64,000 nucleotides of DNA from Azospirillaceae bacterium (GTDB lineage: Bacteria; Pseudomonadota; Alphaproteobacteria; Azospirillales; Azospirillaceae): assembly GCA_035645145.1 (NCBI GenBank), contig DASQNC010000016.1, positions 186,001-250,000 of the forward strand, read 5' to 3'. Below the pieces are notes generated by a model. That model had not been told where the DNA came from, ran no database searches, and was given only the letters and a program-made list of their open reading frames with translations. How positions within the stretch are numbered: position 1 is the stretch's first letter; each line of letters opens with the position of its first letter. Positions 25,885 through 35,828 of this stretch are shown here, one piece after another. The position numbers and the translations under genes were made by a program.

Positions 25885-28800
25885 ATGGCTCGCTCCAGAC
25901 CGCTCGACATGCCGGTGTCGGCGAACGATTTCCGGAACGGGACCGAGTACGCCGCAGCACTCGGTCGTTGCCGTATCCTGGACACGCCGCCCGAACCCGC
26001 CTTCGACGATCTCGTCCGGCTTGCCGCCCAGATCTGCCGCGCGCCGATGGCGGCGGTGGCCCTGGCCACCCAGGGGCGGCTCTGGTTGAAGGCGGAAATC
26101 GGTCTGGGCATCCGGGAAATTCCGCTGCTTGCATCGGCCAATGTCGACGCCGTTCTGCATCCCGAACTGCTGGTCATCCCCGACACCGCACGGGATCCGT
26201 GCTTCGCGGAACACCCGCTGATCAACGCCGGCCCGGGCCGGCGCTTTTACGCCGGGGCACCGTTGGTAACGTCCGAGGGATATCGGATCGGCGTCCTCTG
26301 CGTCGTCGACGAGGCGCCACGGCCCGAGGGGCTGACGCGGGAGCAGGCATCCGCCCTGGGTGCGTTGGCACGGCAGGTCATCGCACTCGTGGAGCCACGC
26401 GGGCCGGTGGGCGGACACGGGCCGGAACCGGAGGACGGCACCTCGGCGGAACGGGCATTGCGCGATGCCCAGGCCCGCGCCGAAGCCGCTGTCACGGAAT
26501 ACGCCGCGGTCCTGGACCAACTGGCCGAGGGTGTCGTCGTTGCGGATGCATCCGGACGGATCGTCCTGGTCAACGCCGCCGCGGCCCGCCTGCATGGCGT
26601 CTCACGGCTGGGGGTGGCGACACCGGACTACAGCCGGACCTATGGCCTCTTCACCGAGGACGGGCAGCCCTTTCCGTCCGAAGACTTGGCGCTAAGCCGT
26701 GCGCTGCGGGGCGAGAGCGTGGAGGACAGCCGCTGGCGCATCCGCCGGCCCGACGGCTCGGAAATCCTCGCCATCGGCAGCGCCCGTCCGTTGACCGATC
26801 CTGATGGCCGCCGGACCGGCGCCGTGTTGACGCTGCGCGACGACACCGCCCGTCAGGCCGCGGAAGCCGCGTTGCGGACCGGCGAGGCACGATTGAAAGC
26901 CCTGATCGGCCTGGGCGACCGGCTGCGCGAGCTGCGCGACAGCGCCGAAATCACCGGGGCGGCGGCCGAGATCATCGGCCGCACGCTGGGTGCCGCCAGC
27001 GCGGGCTACGGCACGGTCGACATTGCCGAGCGGTTTTTCACCGTCCAGCGCGATTGGACCGGCGGCACCATCCCGAGCGGCGCGGGCACCCACCGGCTGG
27101 ACGATTACTGGACGGGGTTCGCGGCCGAACTGAAGCGCGATGAAACCGTCTCCGTGGAAGACGTGGCGACGGACCGCCGCCTGCCCCGGCTGGCGGCCGA
27201 ACGCTATTTGGCCGGGGGGGTGCGCGCGTTCCTGAACGTGCCCGTGATCCGCAAGGGTCGGCTGGCCGCGATCCTCTATGTCCAGGACACCGCACCGCGC
27301 CGCTGGTCCCCGGACGACGCGGTCTTCGCCCGGGACGTCGCGGACCGCGTTTCGGCCGCGCTCAAACGGGTCCGGGCGGAAAAGGAGGTTCGCCGCCTGA
27401 ACGAGACGCTGGAGGCCCAGGTCGCGGAGCGCACCCACGAACGCGACCGCATCTGGCGGCTGAGCCGGGACATGATGCTGGTTGCCCACGTCGACGGCCG
27501 GATCGAGGCCGTCAACCCGGCCTGGACCATGACCCTGGGGTGGAGCCAGGAGGAGCTGGTCGGGACCAACTTCTTCGACCTGATCCACCCCGACGACGCG
27601 GCGGACTCCGCGAAGGAGGTTGCGCGGCAGGCGCAGAGCCTGACGACGCTGCGCTTCGAGAACCGCTACCGGTGCAAGGGCGGCGGCTACCGCTGGCTCT
27701 CGTGGATGGCGGTGCCCGAAGCCGGCCTGATCCATGCCGTCGCGCGCGACGTCACGGCCGAGAAGGAGGCGAACGAGGCGCTGCGCCGGAGCGAGGAGCG
27801 CCTGCGCCAATTCCAGAAGATGGAGGCCGTGGGCCAGTTGACCGGCGGCCTCGCCCATGACTTCAACAACCTGCTTCAGGCCGTCCTGGGCTGCGTGACG
27901 ATCCTGCGCGACCGCGTCGGCGGCGATGCCAACGCGCTGCGGCTTGCGGACGGGGCACTCGCGGCGATCGAGCGCGGAGCGAAGCTGACGTCGCGGTTGC
28001 TCGCCTTCTCGCGCATCCAGAAGCTCGAGACGAAACCCGTCGATGTGAACGCCCTGGTGGTCGGCCTGCGGGACCTGCTGGCCCAGTCGGCAGGGCCCAT
28101 GGCGGAGATGCGGCAGCATCTGATGAAGGGGCTGCCGCCCGCCATGACCGACCCGAACCAGCTTGAGAACGCCCTGATCAACCTGGTGGTGAACGCCCGC
28201 GACGCCATGCCGTCGAACGGCCGCGTCCGGATCGGAACGCGCCGGGTGGTCGCGGGCGACGACGATCCCGACCTCGCCCCCGGCACCTATGTGGAGGTCT
28301 CGGTTGCGGACACCGGTACGGGCATGCCGCCCGAGGTGGCGGCCCGGGCGTTCGAACCCTTTTTCACCACCAAGGCGGTCGGCCGGGGCACCGGCCTGGG
28401 CCTCAGCCAGGTCTACGCCTTTGCCCGGCAGGCCGGCGGCACGGCCCGGATCGAGAGCACGCCCGGCCACGGCACCATGGTCCGCATTCTGCTGCCGGTC
28501 GCGACGGGGGCGACGGAGCCCGACGGTGCGCAGGAGAACGCCGCCGAGGATCCGGTCCTGCAGGCGCACGTGCTGCTGGTGGATGACGAGGTGGATGTCC
28601 GGGAGGCGCTGGCCGCACTGTTGGAGGCGTCCGGCTGCACCGTGCGGGCGGCCGCCGATGGATTGACGGGGCTGGCCCTGCTGCGGGAGGCCGGCGCCCG
28701 GACGGACGTCCTGTTGGTGGACTATGCAATGCCCGGCATGAACGGCGCCGCCGTGGCCCAGGCCGCACGCCGGATCCGCCCCGATCTTCCGGTGGTGTTC

Positions 28801-28926
28801 GTCACCGGCTATGCCGACATGGTGGAGATCGGGACCGTGACCGGCGCCCCCGTGGTGCGCAAGCCGGTCCGGCGCGAGGATCTGTTGACCGCCCTGCGCC
28901 GTGCCATCGGAAGGCAGGAGCCATGA
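25885..28926 (+). CDS. Hybrid sensor histidine kinase/response regulator (GAF-PAS-GAF-PAS-HK-REC)
   Basis: 1013 residues, soluble. Order: GAF (~35-170, [21 protein letters not shown] entry), PAS (~195-325), GAF (~340-495), short coiled coil, PAS (~525-630, [10 protein letters not shown]), HisKA with His near 658 ([15 protein letters not shown]), HATPase (~755-875; [20 protein letters not shown]) and a C-terminal receiver with Asp near 946 ([12 protein letters not shown]). The HDFNNLL type His box marks the HWE-distinct HisKA subgroup common in complex alphaproteobacterial hybrids. ATG 25885 is chosen; a GTG at 25843 is in frame. Its stop overlaps an ATG of the next reading frame. Confidence 0.9.
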   Translation: MARSRPLDMPVSANDFRNGTEYAAALGRCRILDTPPEPAFDDLVRLAAQICRAPMAAVALATQGRLWLKAEIGLGIREIPLLASANVDAVLHPELLVIPDTARDPCFAEHPLINAGPGRRFYAGAPLVTSEGYRIGVLCVVDEAPRPEGLTREQASALGALARQVIALVEPRGPVGGHGPEPEDGTSAERALRDAQARAEAAVTEYAAVLDQLAEGVVVADASGRIVLVNAAAARLHGVSRLGVATPDYSRTYGLFTEDGQPFPSEDLALSRALRGESVEDSRWRIRRPDGSEILAIGSARPLTDPDGRRTGAVLTLRDDTARQAAEAALRTGEARLKALIGLGDRLRELRDSAEITGAAAEIIGRTLGAASAGYGTVDIAERFFTVQRDWTGGTIPSGAGTHRLDDYWTGFAAELKRDETVSVEDVATDRRLPRLAAERYLAGGVRAFLNVPVIRKGRLAAILYVQDTAPRRWSPDDAVFARDVADRVSAALKRVRAEKEVRRLNETLEAQVAERTHERDRIWRLSRDMMLVAHVDGRIEAVNPAWTMTLGWSQEELVGTNFFDLIHPDDAADSAKEVARQAQSLTTLRFENRYRCKGGGYRWLSWMAVPEAGLIHAVARDVTAEKEANEALRRSEERLRQFQKMEAVGQLTGGLAHDFNNLLQAVLGCVTILRDRVGGDANALRLADGALAAIERGAKLTSRLLAFSRIQKLETKPVDVNALVVGLRDLLAQSAGPMAEMRQHLMKGLPPAMTDPNQLENALINLVVNARDAMPSNGRVRIGTRRVVAGDDDPDLAPGTYVEVSVADTGTGMPPEVAARAFEPFFTTKAVGRGTGLGLSQVYAFARQAGGTARIESTPGHGTMVRILLPVATGATEPDGAQENAAEDPVLQAHVLLVDDEVDVREALAALLEASGCTVRAAADGLTGLALLREAGARTDVLLVDYAMPGMNGAAVAQAARRIRPDLPVVFVTGYADMVEIGTVTGAPVVRKPVRREDLLTALRRAIGRQEP

Positions 28927-29102
28927 TGCGGGGCCGACGGTCCCTGGGCGGTCCAGGCAGCACCCCCCGGTCGCCGAAGGGGCCGCGCCCTGGAGGATTG
29001 CCCCTGTCCGGACGCCCACCCGTTTGTTCGAACCGTGAACTTCCGTCCCTCCCGGCCTGTTGCGTCATGGAACCACCAAAAATGAATTCGGGGCGCCTTG
29101 GC

Positions 29103-29363
29103 ATGTACGACATCCGGCAAGACGAGGACGGCTACAGCGTGATCGACACGGACACGGGCCGTGTGGCCAGGGTCGACGGGGTCGCCATGAGGGGCCTGGA
29201 CCTGCTGGACGCGGACGAGCTTGCCGAAATGCTCAACCATGTGGCTTCGCGCCCCGGCCGGCTGGCCCACGCGGCGGAGGCCATGGCGGCCCTGGCCGCC
29301 GGCGAGGTGCCCGAACCGTCGTCCGCGACGGCACCCGCCCGGCGGGCGGAGGCCGCATCATGA
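29103..29363 (+). CDS. Small protein of unknown function
   Basis: 86 residues; not recognised. It starts MYDIRQDEDGYSVIDTDTGRV and continues with an acidic DLLDADELAEML helix and an Ala-rich tail. The reading frame is open from an ATG at 28923 that overlaps the kinase stop (ATGA), but the extra 60 residues are Pro/Arg-rich and look non-coding; 29082 is another candidate start. It may form a unit with the kinase and the 58-residue gene that follows. Confidence 0.55.
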   Translation: MYDIRQDEDGYSVIDTDTGRVARVDGVAMRGLDLLDADELAEMLNHVASRPGRLAHAAEAMAALAAGEVPEPSSATAPARRAEAAS

Positions 29364-29375
29364 CGGAGGGCTGAC

Positions 29376-29552
29376 ATGGCAGGCTTTGCAGGCTGGCTCG
29401 GGTGGGCCGAGATCGCGACGGCGCTGCAGGTGGTCGGGGTGGGGGTCGCCACCGTCGCCACATTCCTGGCCGCCGCGGCCATCCGCGACCGGGCGGAACC
29501 CCGGGCGCGGCTGAAGGTCCGGCTTCGCACCCCGCACCGCCCCCGCCGCTGA
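29376..29552 (+). CDS. 58-residue single-span membrane protein
   Basis: Too short for usual ORF cut-offs. One hydrophobic span (about residues 10-40, from WAEIATALQVVGVGVATVA) is followed by an Arg-rich cytoplasmic tail. GGAGG lies six bases before the ATG and overlaps the end of the 86-residue gene, so translation is likely coupled. Function unknown. Confidence 0.6.
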   Translation: MAGFAGWLGWAEIATALQVVGVGVATVATFLAAAAIRDRAEPRARLKVRLRTPHRPRR

Positions 29553-29558
29553 GGCCAC

Positions 29559-29580
29559 CACCCGACGGGCACCCGACGGG
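29559..29580. repeat. Exact 11-bp tandem repeat
   Basis: CACCCGACGGG occurs twice in direct tandem just after the 58-residue gene. Each contains CCCG-A-CGGG. The meaning is unknown. Confidence 0.7.
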
Positions 29581-29656
29581 GCGGAAACCGGGCAAAGGGG
29601 GCGGTGTGATTTCCGGGGCGCCCACCCCCTGCCCGTCCGTTTGCGTGCGGGGTCCG

Positions 29657-29685
29657 TTGCTTCCAAGGCCGCGCGGCCCTATCTT
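29657..29685 (+). promoter_or_regulatory. Predicted sigma-70-type promoter of lepA
   Basis: TTGCTT (29657-29662) and TATCTT (29680-29685) are exactly 17 bases apart and 32 bases upstream of the lepA start; an AGGAGG-like TAGGAGG precedes the ATG. The rest of 29553-29717 holds no gene. Confidence 0.55.
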
Positions 29686-29717
29686 GCGGCCGCACCGTAG
29701 GAGGCACGGGTTCCTCG

Positions 29718-31520
29718 ATGGCCGAGCAGGCGTTCATCCGCAACTTCGCGATTATCGCGCATATCGATCACGGCAAGTCGACGCTTGCCGACCGGCTCAT
29801 CCAACGCTGCGGCGGCCTGGATGACCGGGAAATGCGCGAGCAGGTGCTCGACAGCATGGACATCGAGCGCGAACGCGGCATCACCATCAAGGCGCAGACC
29901 GTGCGCCTGAACTACAAGGCCAAGGACGGGCACACCTATCAGCTGAACCTGATGGACACGCCCGGCCACGTGGACTTCGCCTACGAGGTTTCGCGCTCGC
30001 TGGCCGCGTGCGAAGGCTCGCTGCTGGTGGTGGACGCCTCGCAGGGGGTGGAGGCACAAACGCTGGCCAACGTGTACCAGGCCATCGACGCCAACCACGA
30101 GATCGTGCCGGTCCTGAACAAGATCGACCTGCCGGCGGCCGAGCCCGAGCGGGTGAAGACCCAGATCGAGGACGTGATCGGCCTGGACGCGTCGGATGCG
30201 GTGCCGATCTCGGCCAAGACGGGCCTCGGCATCGACGATGTGCTGGAGGCGATCGTCACCCGCCTGCCGCCACCCCGGGGCAACCCGAACGCCCCGCTCA
30301 AGGCGCTGCTGGTGGACAGCTGGTACGACGCCTATCTGGGCGTGGTCATTCTGGTCCGCGTGGTGGATGGCCAGCTCAAGCGCGGCCAGAAGATCAAGAT
30401 GATGTCCACGGGTGCGGAGCACGACGCCGAGCGCGTGGGCTACTTCACGCCCAAGGCCGTGCAGACCGACGTGCTGGGGCCGGGCGAGATGGGCTTCATC
30501 ACCGCCGGCATCAAGGACATCACCGAAACCAAGATCGGCGACACGCTGACCGACGCCAAGCAGCCGGCGACCGAGCCGCTGTCCGGCTTCAAGCCGTCGA
30601 TCCCCGTGGTGTTCTGCTCGCTGTTCCCGGTGGACGCGGACGATTTCGAGCGGCTGCGCGACAGCCTGGGCAAGCTGGCCTTGAACGACGCCAGCTTCCA
30701 TTACGAGCCGGAGACCTCGGCGGCACTCGGATTCGGCTTCCGCTGCGGCTTCCTGGGTCTCCTGCACATGGAGATCATCCAGGAGCGGCTGGAGCGCGAG
30801 TTCAACCTGGACCTGATCGCGACCGCGCCGTCGGTGGTCTACCACATCCACATGACCAACGGCGAGATGATGGAGCTTCACAATCCGGCCGACATGCCGG
30901 ACCCCGTGAAGATCGACCACATCGAGGAGCCGTGGATCAAGGCGACGATCCTGGTGCCCGACGAATACCTGGGCCCGATCCTCAGCCTGTGCACCGAGCG
31001 CCGGGGCCAGCAGGTGGACCTGACCTATGCCGGCAACCGCGCGATGCTGGTCTACCGCCTGCCGCTGAACGAGGTGGTGTTCGACTTCTACGACCGCCTC
31101 AAGTCCATCAGCCGCGGCTATGCCTCCTTCGACTACCAGATGGACGGCTACGCGGAAGGCGATCTGGTGAAGATGTCGATCCTGGTGAACGCCGAACCGG
31201 TGGACGCCCTGTCGACCATCGTCCACCGAAGCCAGGCCGAAAAGCGCGGCCGCGCCCTGTGCGAACGGCTGAAGGACCTGATCCCGCGCCAACTCTTCAA
31301 GATCGCCGTGCAGGCCGCCATCGGCGGCCGCGTGATCGCGCGCGAGACCATCTCGGCCATGCGCAAGGACGTGCTTGCCAAGTGCTACGGCGGCGACATC
31401 AGCCGCAAGCGCAAGCTTCTGGAAAAGCAGAAGGAAGGCAAGAAGCGCATGCGCCAATTCGGCCAGGTGGAGATTCCCCAGAGCGCCTTCCTGGCGGCGC
31501 TCAAGATGGGGGACGGCTGA
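29718..31520 (+). CDS. lepA: Elongation factor 4 (LepA)
   Basis: 600 residues, the standard length. EF4 is a ribosome-associated translational GTPase that acts in initiation/back-translocation and supports growth under stress. The G domain shows [14 protein letters not shown] near residue 15, the RGITIKAQT switch I and DTPGHVDF near 81, and NKID near 135. The LepA-specific C-terminal domain ends in [18 protein letters not shown] 13-bp terminator follows the stop. Confidence 0.97.
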   Translation: MAEQAFIRNFAIIAHIDHGKSTLADRLIQRCGGLDDREMREQVLDSMDIERERGITIKAQTVRLNYKAKDGHTYQLNLMDTPGHVDFAYEVSRSLAACEGSLLVVDASQGVEAQTLANVYQAIDANHEIVPVLNKIDLPAAEPERVKTQIEDVIGLDASDAVPISAKTGLGIDDVLEAIVTRLPPPRGNPNAPLKALLVDSWYDAYLGVVILVRVVDGQLKRGQKIKMMSTGAEHDAERVGYFTPKAVQTDVLGPGEMGFITAGIKDITETKIGDTLTDAKQPATEPLSGFKPSIPVVFCSLFPVDADDFERLRDSLGKLALNDASFHYEPETSAALGFGFRCGFLGLLHMEIIQERLEREFNLDLIATAPSVVYHIHMTNGEMMELHNPADMPDPVKIDHIEEPWIKATILVPDEYLGPILSLCTERRGQQVDLTYAGNRAMLVYRLPLNEVVFDFYDRLKSISRGYASFDYQMDGYAEGDLVKMSILVNAEPVDALSTIVHRSQAEKRGRALCERLKDLIPRQLFKIAVQAAIGGRVIARETISAMRKDVLAKCYGGDISRKRKLLEKQKEGKKRMRQFGQVEIPQSAFLAALKMGDG

Positions 31521-31548
31521 GCCCCTCGCCAATCCGGTCCTTACGAGC

Positions 31549-31586
31549 AAAGGGGCAGGCGGAAACGCCTGCCCCTTTCGCTTGAT
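31549..31586 (+). terminator. Terminator after lepA
   Basis: A perfect 13-bp stem (31549-31561 with 31566-31578, loop GAAA) is followed by CGCTT. It lies between convergent lepA and the glycosidase gene and could serve both. Confidence 0.8.
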
Positions 31587-31640
31587 GGGCACGGTCGCGC
31601 CCGCCGCCCCGGTGAAGGTCGAAACCTTCTCCGCGCGGTA

Positions 31641-34511
31641 TCAAGCCCCTTCCGGCGCCGAGGCGGCTGCCATCAGCATGGCCGAGGGGTCATCGTCGAG
31701 GATGGTGACCGTAGCCAAGCCTCCGGCCGTCGGCAACGTCCCGCCGCTGGCATTGGCAAGGCGGATGTGGAACATCTCGTTCCCTTCCTGCGTGCCGTCA
31801 CCGTAGACGGGGACCGAGATGGTCTTGGCCGTCTCGCCGGCCTGGAACACCAGACGCCCCGTGGTGGCGGCATAGTCCAGGCCCGCCACCGCCGTACCGT
31901 CGACGGTGGCATAGTCGACCGCGACCGGGCCGGCGGCGGCCTGGCTCAGGGTGACCGTAACCTTGGCCTGGTCGATGGACGGCGTGCTGCCGCCGGTGCC
32001 GGGTTCGGGCATGGCGAACATCAGCGGCCTCAGGGCATTGACCTTGTCGGTCAGCACCGTGCTCCAGTCGTCGGCCAGGATGCCGCCGGTGTCACCCGAA
32101 TTCGGGTTCCACGACCACCAGGCCCAACCCACGCCCAGCTCGCCCGGCTCCAGATCGTTGGTGCCGTTCACGTCGTAGTCGCCGGCCAGGTATTGGGTGA
32201 TCTTGTCCAGCCAGAGCTTGTCCTTCGGGTCGATCAGCCGGCTGCCGAACTCGCCCAGCATGACCGGGGCGATGTCCTGCTCGTGGATGTAGCCCCACAT
32301 CTGGCTGAACTTGGCCGGCAGATTGTTGGGGAAGTCGGTCCCCTGGAACCATTGCTGCGGGTAGACCGAGTTCGGGTAATCGTGGGGGGAATAGACGACC
32401 TTGTTAGGCACGTTGAGCGTCACCGGGTCGTCGCGCACCCCCATCAGGTTGCCGCCGTACCAGTAGCCCTCGCCGTTGTAGGCCTGGATCCCCTCCACGA
32501 AGATCAGCCAGTCCGGGTTCTTGGCGTGGATGGCGTTGCCCGCGCGCTCGGCCGCGTCCTCCCAGTCGGTGGGACCGCCGGTGCCCCAGGTGGCCGGGCC
32601 GTGCGGCTCGTTGTGCAGGTCGGCGCCGATGACGGTCGGGTTGCCCTTGTACCGTTCGGCCAGCATCTGCCAATCGGCGATCCACCGGCTTTCCGGATAC
32701 TGGTCCGTGTACCACAGGCCGCCGTTCTCGAACCCCACACCGGCCGCGCTGCGGTGATGGTCCAGAATGATGCGCAGGCCGAGCTGGCCGGCATAGGCCA
32801 CGATCCTGTCCATGATCTGCAACCCGGTCAGGCCCTGCAGATCCGGGTTCTTCGAGAAGTCGATGCCGTTCGGGATCCTGCCCGGCTCGAACATCTCGTT
32901 GCAGTAGGTCAGCCGGATGGTGTTGAACCCCAACCCATCCATCTGATCCATCATCTCCTTGTAGCCGCGAACCCACAGCCCGTGCGGCGCATGGGTTCCC
33001 GACTCCATTCCGAACCAGTTCACGCCGGCGATCTTCACCGGGTTGCCCGCGGCATCCACGATCTGGCTGCCGCTGGTCGAGAAGTAGCCGGCCGCCGGAC
33101 GCGGGTTGCCTTCGGCCACCTGTACGGATGAAATCCCGATCTGCGGCAGCGCGACCGCGGTATCGTCGTTCACCACCGTCGCCACGCCCTCGCCGTCGAC
33201 GATGCGCGCGTTCACCGGCTTGGCCAGACGCAACAGGAACGCCTCGTCGGCCTCCGCGGCGAGATCGCCCGTCACCGCCACGGATACGGTCTTGGCCGTT
33301 TCGCCCGGATTGAAGGTCAGCGTGCCGGTGGCGGCCGTGTAGTCGGAGCCCGCCTTCGCGGTGCCGTCGGCGGTCGCGTAACCGACCGTGACCGTTCGGC
33401 CCGACGCCTGGGACAAGGTGACGGTGAACACCGCCTGGGTCGTGCCCGCATGCCCCTCCACCAGCCGCACGTCGGACGTCCGCAGATCGGGCACAACGTC
33501 GTTGTCCAGGATCGTGCCCGCCCCCTGCCCGTCGGCGATGGTCGCGCCCTTGGCGCCGGACAGCCGGACCTGGAAAGCTTCCGTCCCCTCGACGGTCCTG
33601 TCGCCCAGGACGGCCACGTCGAACGCCTTGACCGTCTCGCCGGGGTTGAAGGTCAAGGTCGTGGTGCGGGCGACATAATCCGCCCCGGCCCTGGCGGTGC
33701 CATCGGCCGTGGCCACCACCACCGTCACCGGCACGGTCGAGGCCTTGGACAAGGTCACATTGAAGCGCGCGGCCTTCGAACCGCTGTCCCCCTCGACCAC
33801 GGTGGCATCGCCCAGAACGAGCGACGGCAGCACCGGCGCGACATCGTCGTTGCGGACCAGGGCCTCGCCACGGGCATCGGCCAGTGTCGCACCGGCCGGC
33901 GCCGACAGGACCAGGGCGAACCGTTCGTCCATCTCCACGACGGTGTCGCCACGTACGGGAACGGACACCGTCTTCGTCGTCTCGCCGGGTTGGAACGTCA
34001 GGGTGCCGGTCCGGGCATCGTAATCGCTGCCCGCCAGCCCCGTTCCATCGGCGGTGGCGTACTGGACCGTGACCGCACCGGCCGCGGCCTTGGACAGGGT
34101 GACGGTGAAGACGGCATCCGTGGTGCCGGCATTTCCTTCGGCCAGAACCACGTCCGCAACCGTCAGTGCCGGCAGCACATCGGTCGGCGTCTCGGCAATG
34201 GCGTGGCCGTTCAGCAGGAACGTGGCGGGTTCGGCAACGGGGCCGGGGGTGGTCGGCGCCCCCAGGAAGCCGAAGTCGATCGCTTGGCCATTGGCGACCG
34301 TCCCATTCCATGCGGCATTGCGGATGACGTAGCGGGTGCCGATCCGGCTGAGGATTTCGGCATTCCAGATGTGGGTGATGTCGGCGGCGAGATCGAATTC
34401 CAGGGTCCAGCCGTTCATGACCCCGCCGCTGGTGTTTTGGAACTTCACCCCGGCGTTGAAGCCCGTGCCCCAATTGTCGACGACGGTGTAGTCGATGGTC
34501 GCATAGGCCAT
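31641..34511 (-). CDS. Multidomain GH5 cellulase with CBM2 and Calx-beta domains
   Basis: 956 residues, no signal peptide. Order: CBM2-type cellulose-binding module (~2-90, YTVVDNWGTGFNAGV); three Calx-beta domains (~112-222, 229-338, 342-450, each with aEGn...VTLS, ATADGTA.AG.DY and LTFxPGET motifs); then a Calx-beta first strand (~456-472); a GH5 catalytic domain (~475-833); then the rest of the fourth Calx-beta (~846-942). The GH5 acid/base Glu is in HNEP (~635) and the nucleophile in GEFG (~754). Calx-beta repeats and absent signal peptide point to type I secretion. ATG 34511 is chosen over 34526. Confidence 0.88.
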   Translation of the reverse strand: MAYATIDYTVVDNWGTGFNAGVKFQNTSGGVMNGWTLEFDLAADITHIWNAEILSRIGTRYVIRNAAWNGTVANGQAIDFGFLGAPTTPGPVAEPATFLLNGHAIAETPTDVLPALTVADVVLAEGNAGTTDAVFTVTLSKAAAGAVTVQYATADGTGLAGSDYDARTGTLTFQPGETTKTVSVPVRGDTVVEMDERFALVLSAPAGATLADARGEALVRNDDVAPVLPSLVLGDATVVEGDSGSKAARFNVTLSKASTVPVTVVVATADGTARAGADYVARTTTLTFNPGETVKAFDVAVLGDRTVEGTEAFQVRLSGAKGATIADGQGAGTILDNDVVPDLRTSDVRLVEGHAGTTQAVFTVTLSQASGRTVTVGYATADGTAKAGSDYTAATGTLTFNPGETAKTVSVAVTGDLAAEADEAFLLRLAKPVNARIVDGEGVATVVNDDTAVALPQIGISSVQVAEGNPRPAAGYFSTSGSQIVDAAGNPVKIAGVNWFGMESGTHAPHGLWVRGYKEMMDQMDGLGFNTIRLTYCNEMFEPGRIPNGIDFSKNPDLQGLTGLQIMDRIVAYAGQLGLRIILDHHRSAAGVGFENGGLWYTDQYPESRWIADWQMLAERYKGNPTVIGADLHNEPHGPATWGTGGPTDWEDAAERAGNAIHAKNPDWLIFVEGIQAYNGEGYWYGGNLMGVRDDPVTLNVPNKVVYSPHDYPNSVYPQQWFQGTDFPNNLPAKFSQMWGYIHEQDIAPVMLGEFGSRLIDPKDKLWLDKITQYLAGDYDVNGTNDLEPGELGVGWAWWSWNPNSGDTGGILADDWSTVLTDKVNALRPLMFAMPEPGTGGSTPSIDQAKVTVTLSQAAAGPVAVDYATVDGTAVAGLDYAATTGRLVFQAGETAKTISVPVYGDGTQEGNEMFHIRLANASGGTLPTAGGLATVTILDDDPSAMLMAAASAPEGA

Positions 34512-34854
34512 GGCCCGATCCCGCATCCGATTGGCGAATGCGGGAGTTGATGCCTCCGGCCGGCACCCACGGTTGTGTCAAGTCTGGGACCGCGACCCGC
34601 GAAGGAGGATCCGGGCCGCCCCGGGTGCCGGGAGCCGTCGGCGCAAGGGACGGAAACGGGCCGGGAAGCCCCGGGGACCCATCGTCCGAAGCGAACGCCA
34701 CGCGCCCGAACCGCGACTCCGTCACGAAGCCGGCGCCGGCCATCGATTGCGGCGCCACCACCGACATGCCCGGACAAGGGGCGTGCGGAGGGCGAAGGCC
34801 CCATTGGAGCGGGACCTCCCACCCGCCCATGTCCGCCGCGGCGGTGGCGGCCCG
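34512..34854. other. Intergenic region, no gene seen
   Basis: Both flanking genes are on the minus strand. Six-frame reading shows only low-complexity Pro/Arg-rich frames. The perfect palindrome CCGCCGCGGCGG (34833-34844) follows the FkbM-gene stop and could end its transcript. The promoter of the glycosidase should be in the right-hand half but was not identified. Confidence 0.4.
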
Positions 34855-35688
34855 TCAGGCCGCCCTGTGCAGGACCTGCATCCGCCCGTGGTCGCCCCGG
34901 TGGATGAACAGGAAATTGCGCACATAGCCTTGCTCGGCCGGCTCGCCGATGCGCTTGGCCTTGTGCGGTGGCTGGTGGACGGACGGCCGGAAACCGTCCA
35001 CATCGACCCAGCGCCCCTCCCACAGGAAGACGCCCCGGTAGCCGTGCCGGCCAAGGAAGTCGAAGATCTCGCCGGGCAGGCCCGGGGCGAACTTCTCTTC
35101 CGCCTCGACCATCAGCATCGGACGGTCGCGCTCGATGATGCCGGAGGCCCCGCGCAGCACGGCGGGCTCGTGGCCTTCCACATCCACCTTGATGAATCCG
35201 ACGTTCGCCAGACCCAGCCCGTCCAGGGTGCGCTTGGCCACCTTCACCGGCCGCACCGCGAGACCGGCGTTGGCGCCGGGTTCGAGCGAGCTTCGGCCGG
35301 TCAGCTCGGTCCGGCCATCGGCCGTGGGGATCAGGAGGGTGCCGACCCCCTCGACGTCGGACACGGCCATGTTCAGCACTTCCACCGGCGCACCGGCGAA
35401 GTCCCGCCGCAGCTTCTCCGCAAGGATGGGGTTCGGTTCGACGGCGTACACCCGGCTCGTCCGCCCACGCAGCAGGTAGGTGACCATCCCCACATTGGCG
35501 CCCACGTCCACCGCTGCCCGGTTCCGGTCCAAGAGCCGCGGCAGAAACCGCAACTCCGGTTCCCCCGCCCGCATCTCGCGGTGCAGAAGAAGCTGGAACT
35601 TCACAAAGTTGGCGACGGGCCGCGGCAGCACAGCCTTGGCTACGCGCATCGCGGGCGCGGCGACGGAGCGGACAAGCCGCTGAACCAT
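34855..35688 (-). CDS. FkbM-family SAM-dependent methyltransferase
   Basis: 277 residues. SAM-binding motif I is VDVGANVGMVTYLL near residue 60, followed by VYAVEPNP (motif II) and FIKVDVEGHEPAVL near 170, the FkbM hallmark. Family members O-methylate sugars in polysaccharides or glycans, or antibiotics. The ATG at 35688 has GAGGTG six bases upstream; an upstream in-frame start at 35799 adds 37 residues without homology. It stands alone, so the acceptor is unknown; the nearby cellulase may be coincidental. Confidence 0.85.
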   Translation of the reverse strand: MVQRLVRSVAAPAMRVAKAVLPRPVANFVKFQLLLHREMRAGEPELRFLPRLLDRNRAAVDVGANVGMVTYLLRGRTSRVYAVEPNPILAEKLRRDFAGAPVEVLNMAVSDVEGVGTLLIPTADGRTELTGRSSLEPGANAGLAVRPVKVAKRTLDGLGLANVGFIKVDVEGHEPAVLRGASGIIERDRPMLMVEAEEKFAPGLPGEIFDFLGRHGYRGVFLWEGRWVDVDGFRPSVHQPPHKAKRIGEPAEQGYVRNFLFIHRGDHGRMQVLHRAA

Positions 35689-35828
35689 GAACCCACCTCG
35701 TCCTGTCAAGCTTCGGTGCGAAGGGCGGCGCCCCAGCATCCGGCCAAACAGGAACAAGGACGGACGCACAAAGATCGAGCCCTCATCTGAAATTGTCACA
35801 GGATCCCGGCACTCGTCTTGGAGGGCCT

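Noticed and set aside
28923-29102. N-terminal extension of the 86-residue protein from the ATG overlapping the kinase stop
   Set aside because: The extra residues are Pro/Arg-rich with no coding character; kept only as an alternative start.
34538-34927. A 129-codon frame in the gap after the glycosidase gene
   Set aside because: Low-complexity translation, overlaps the FkbM gene, no start signal.
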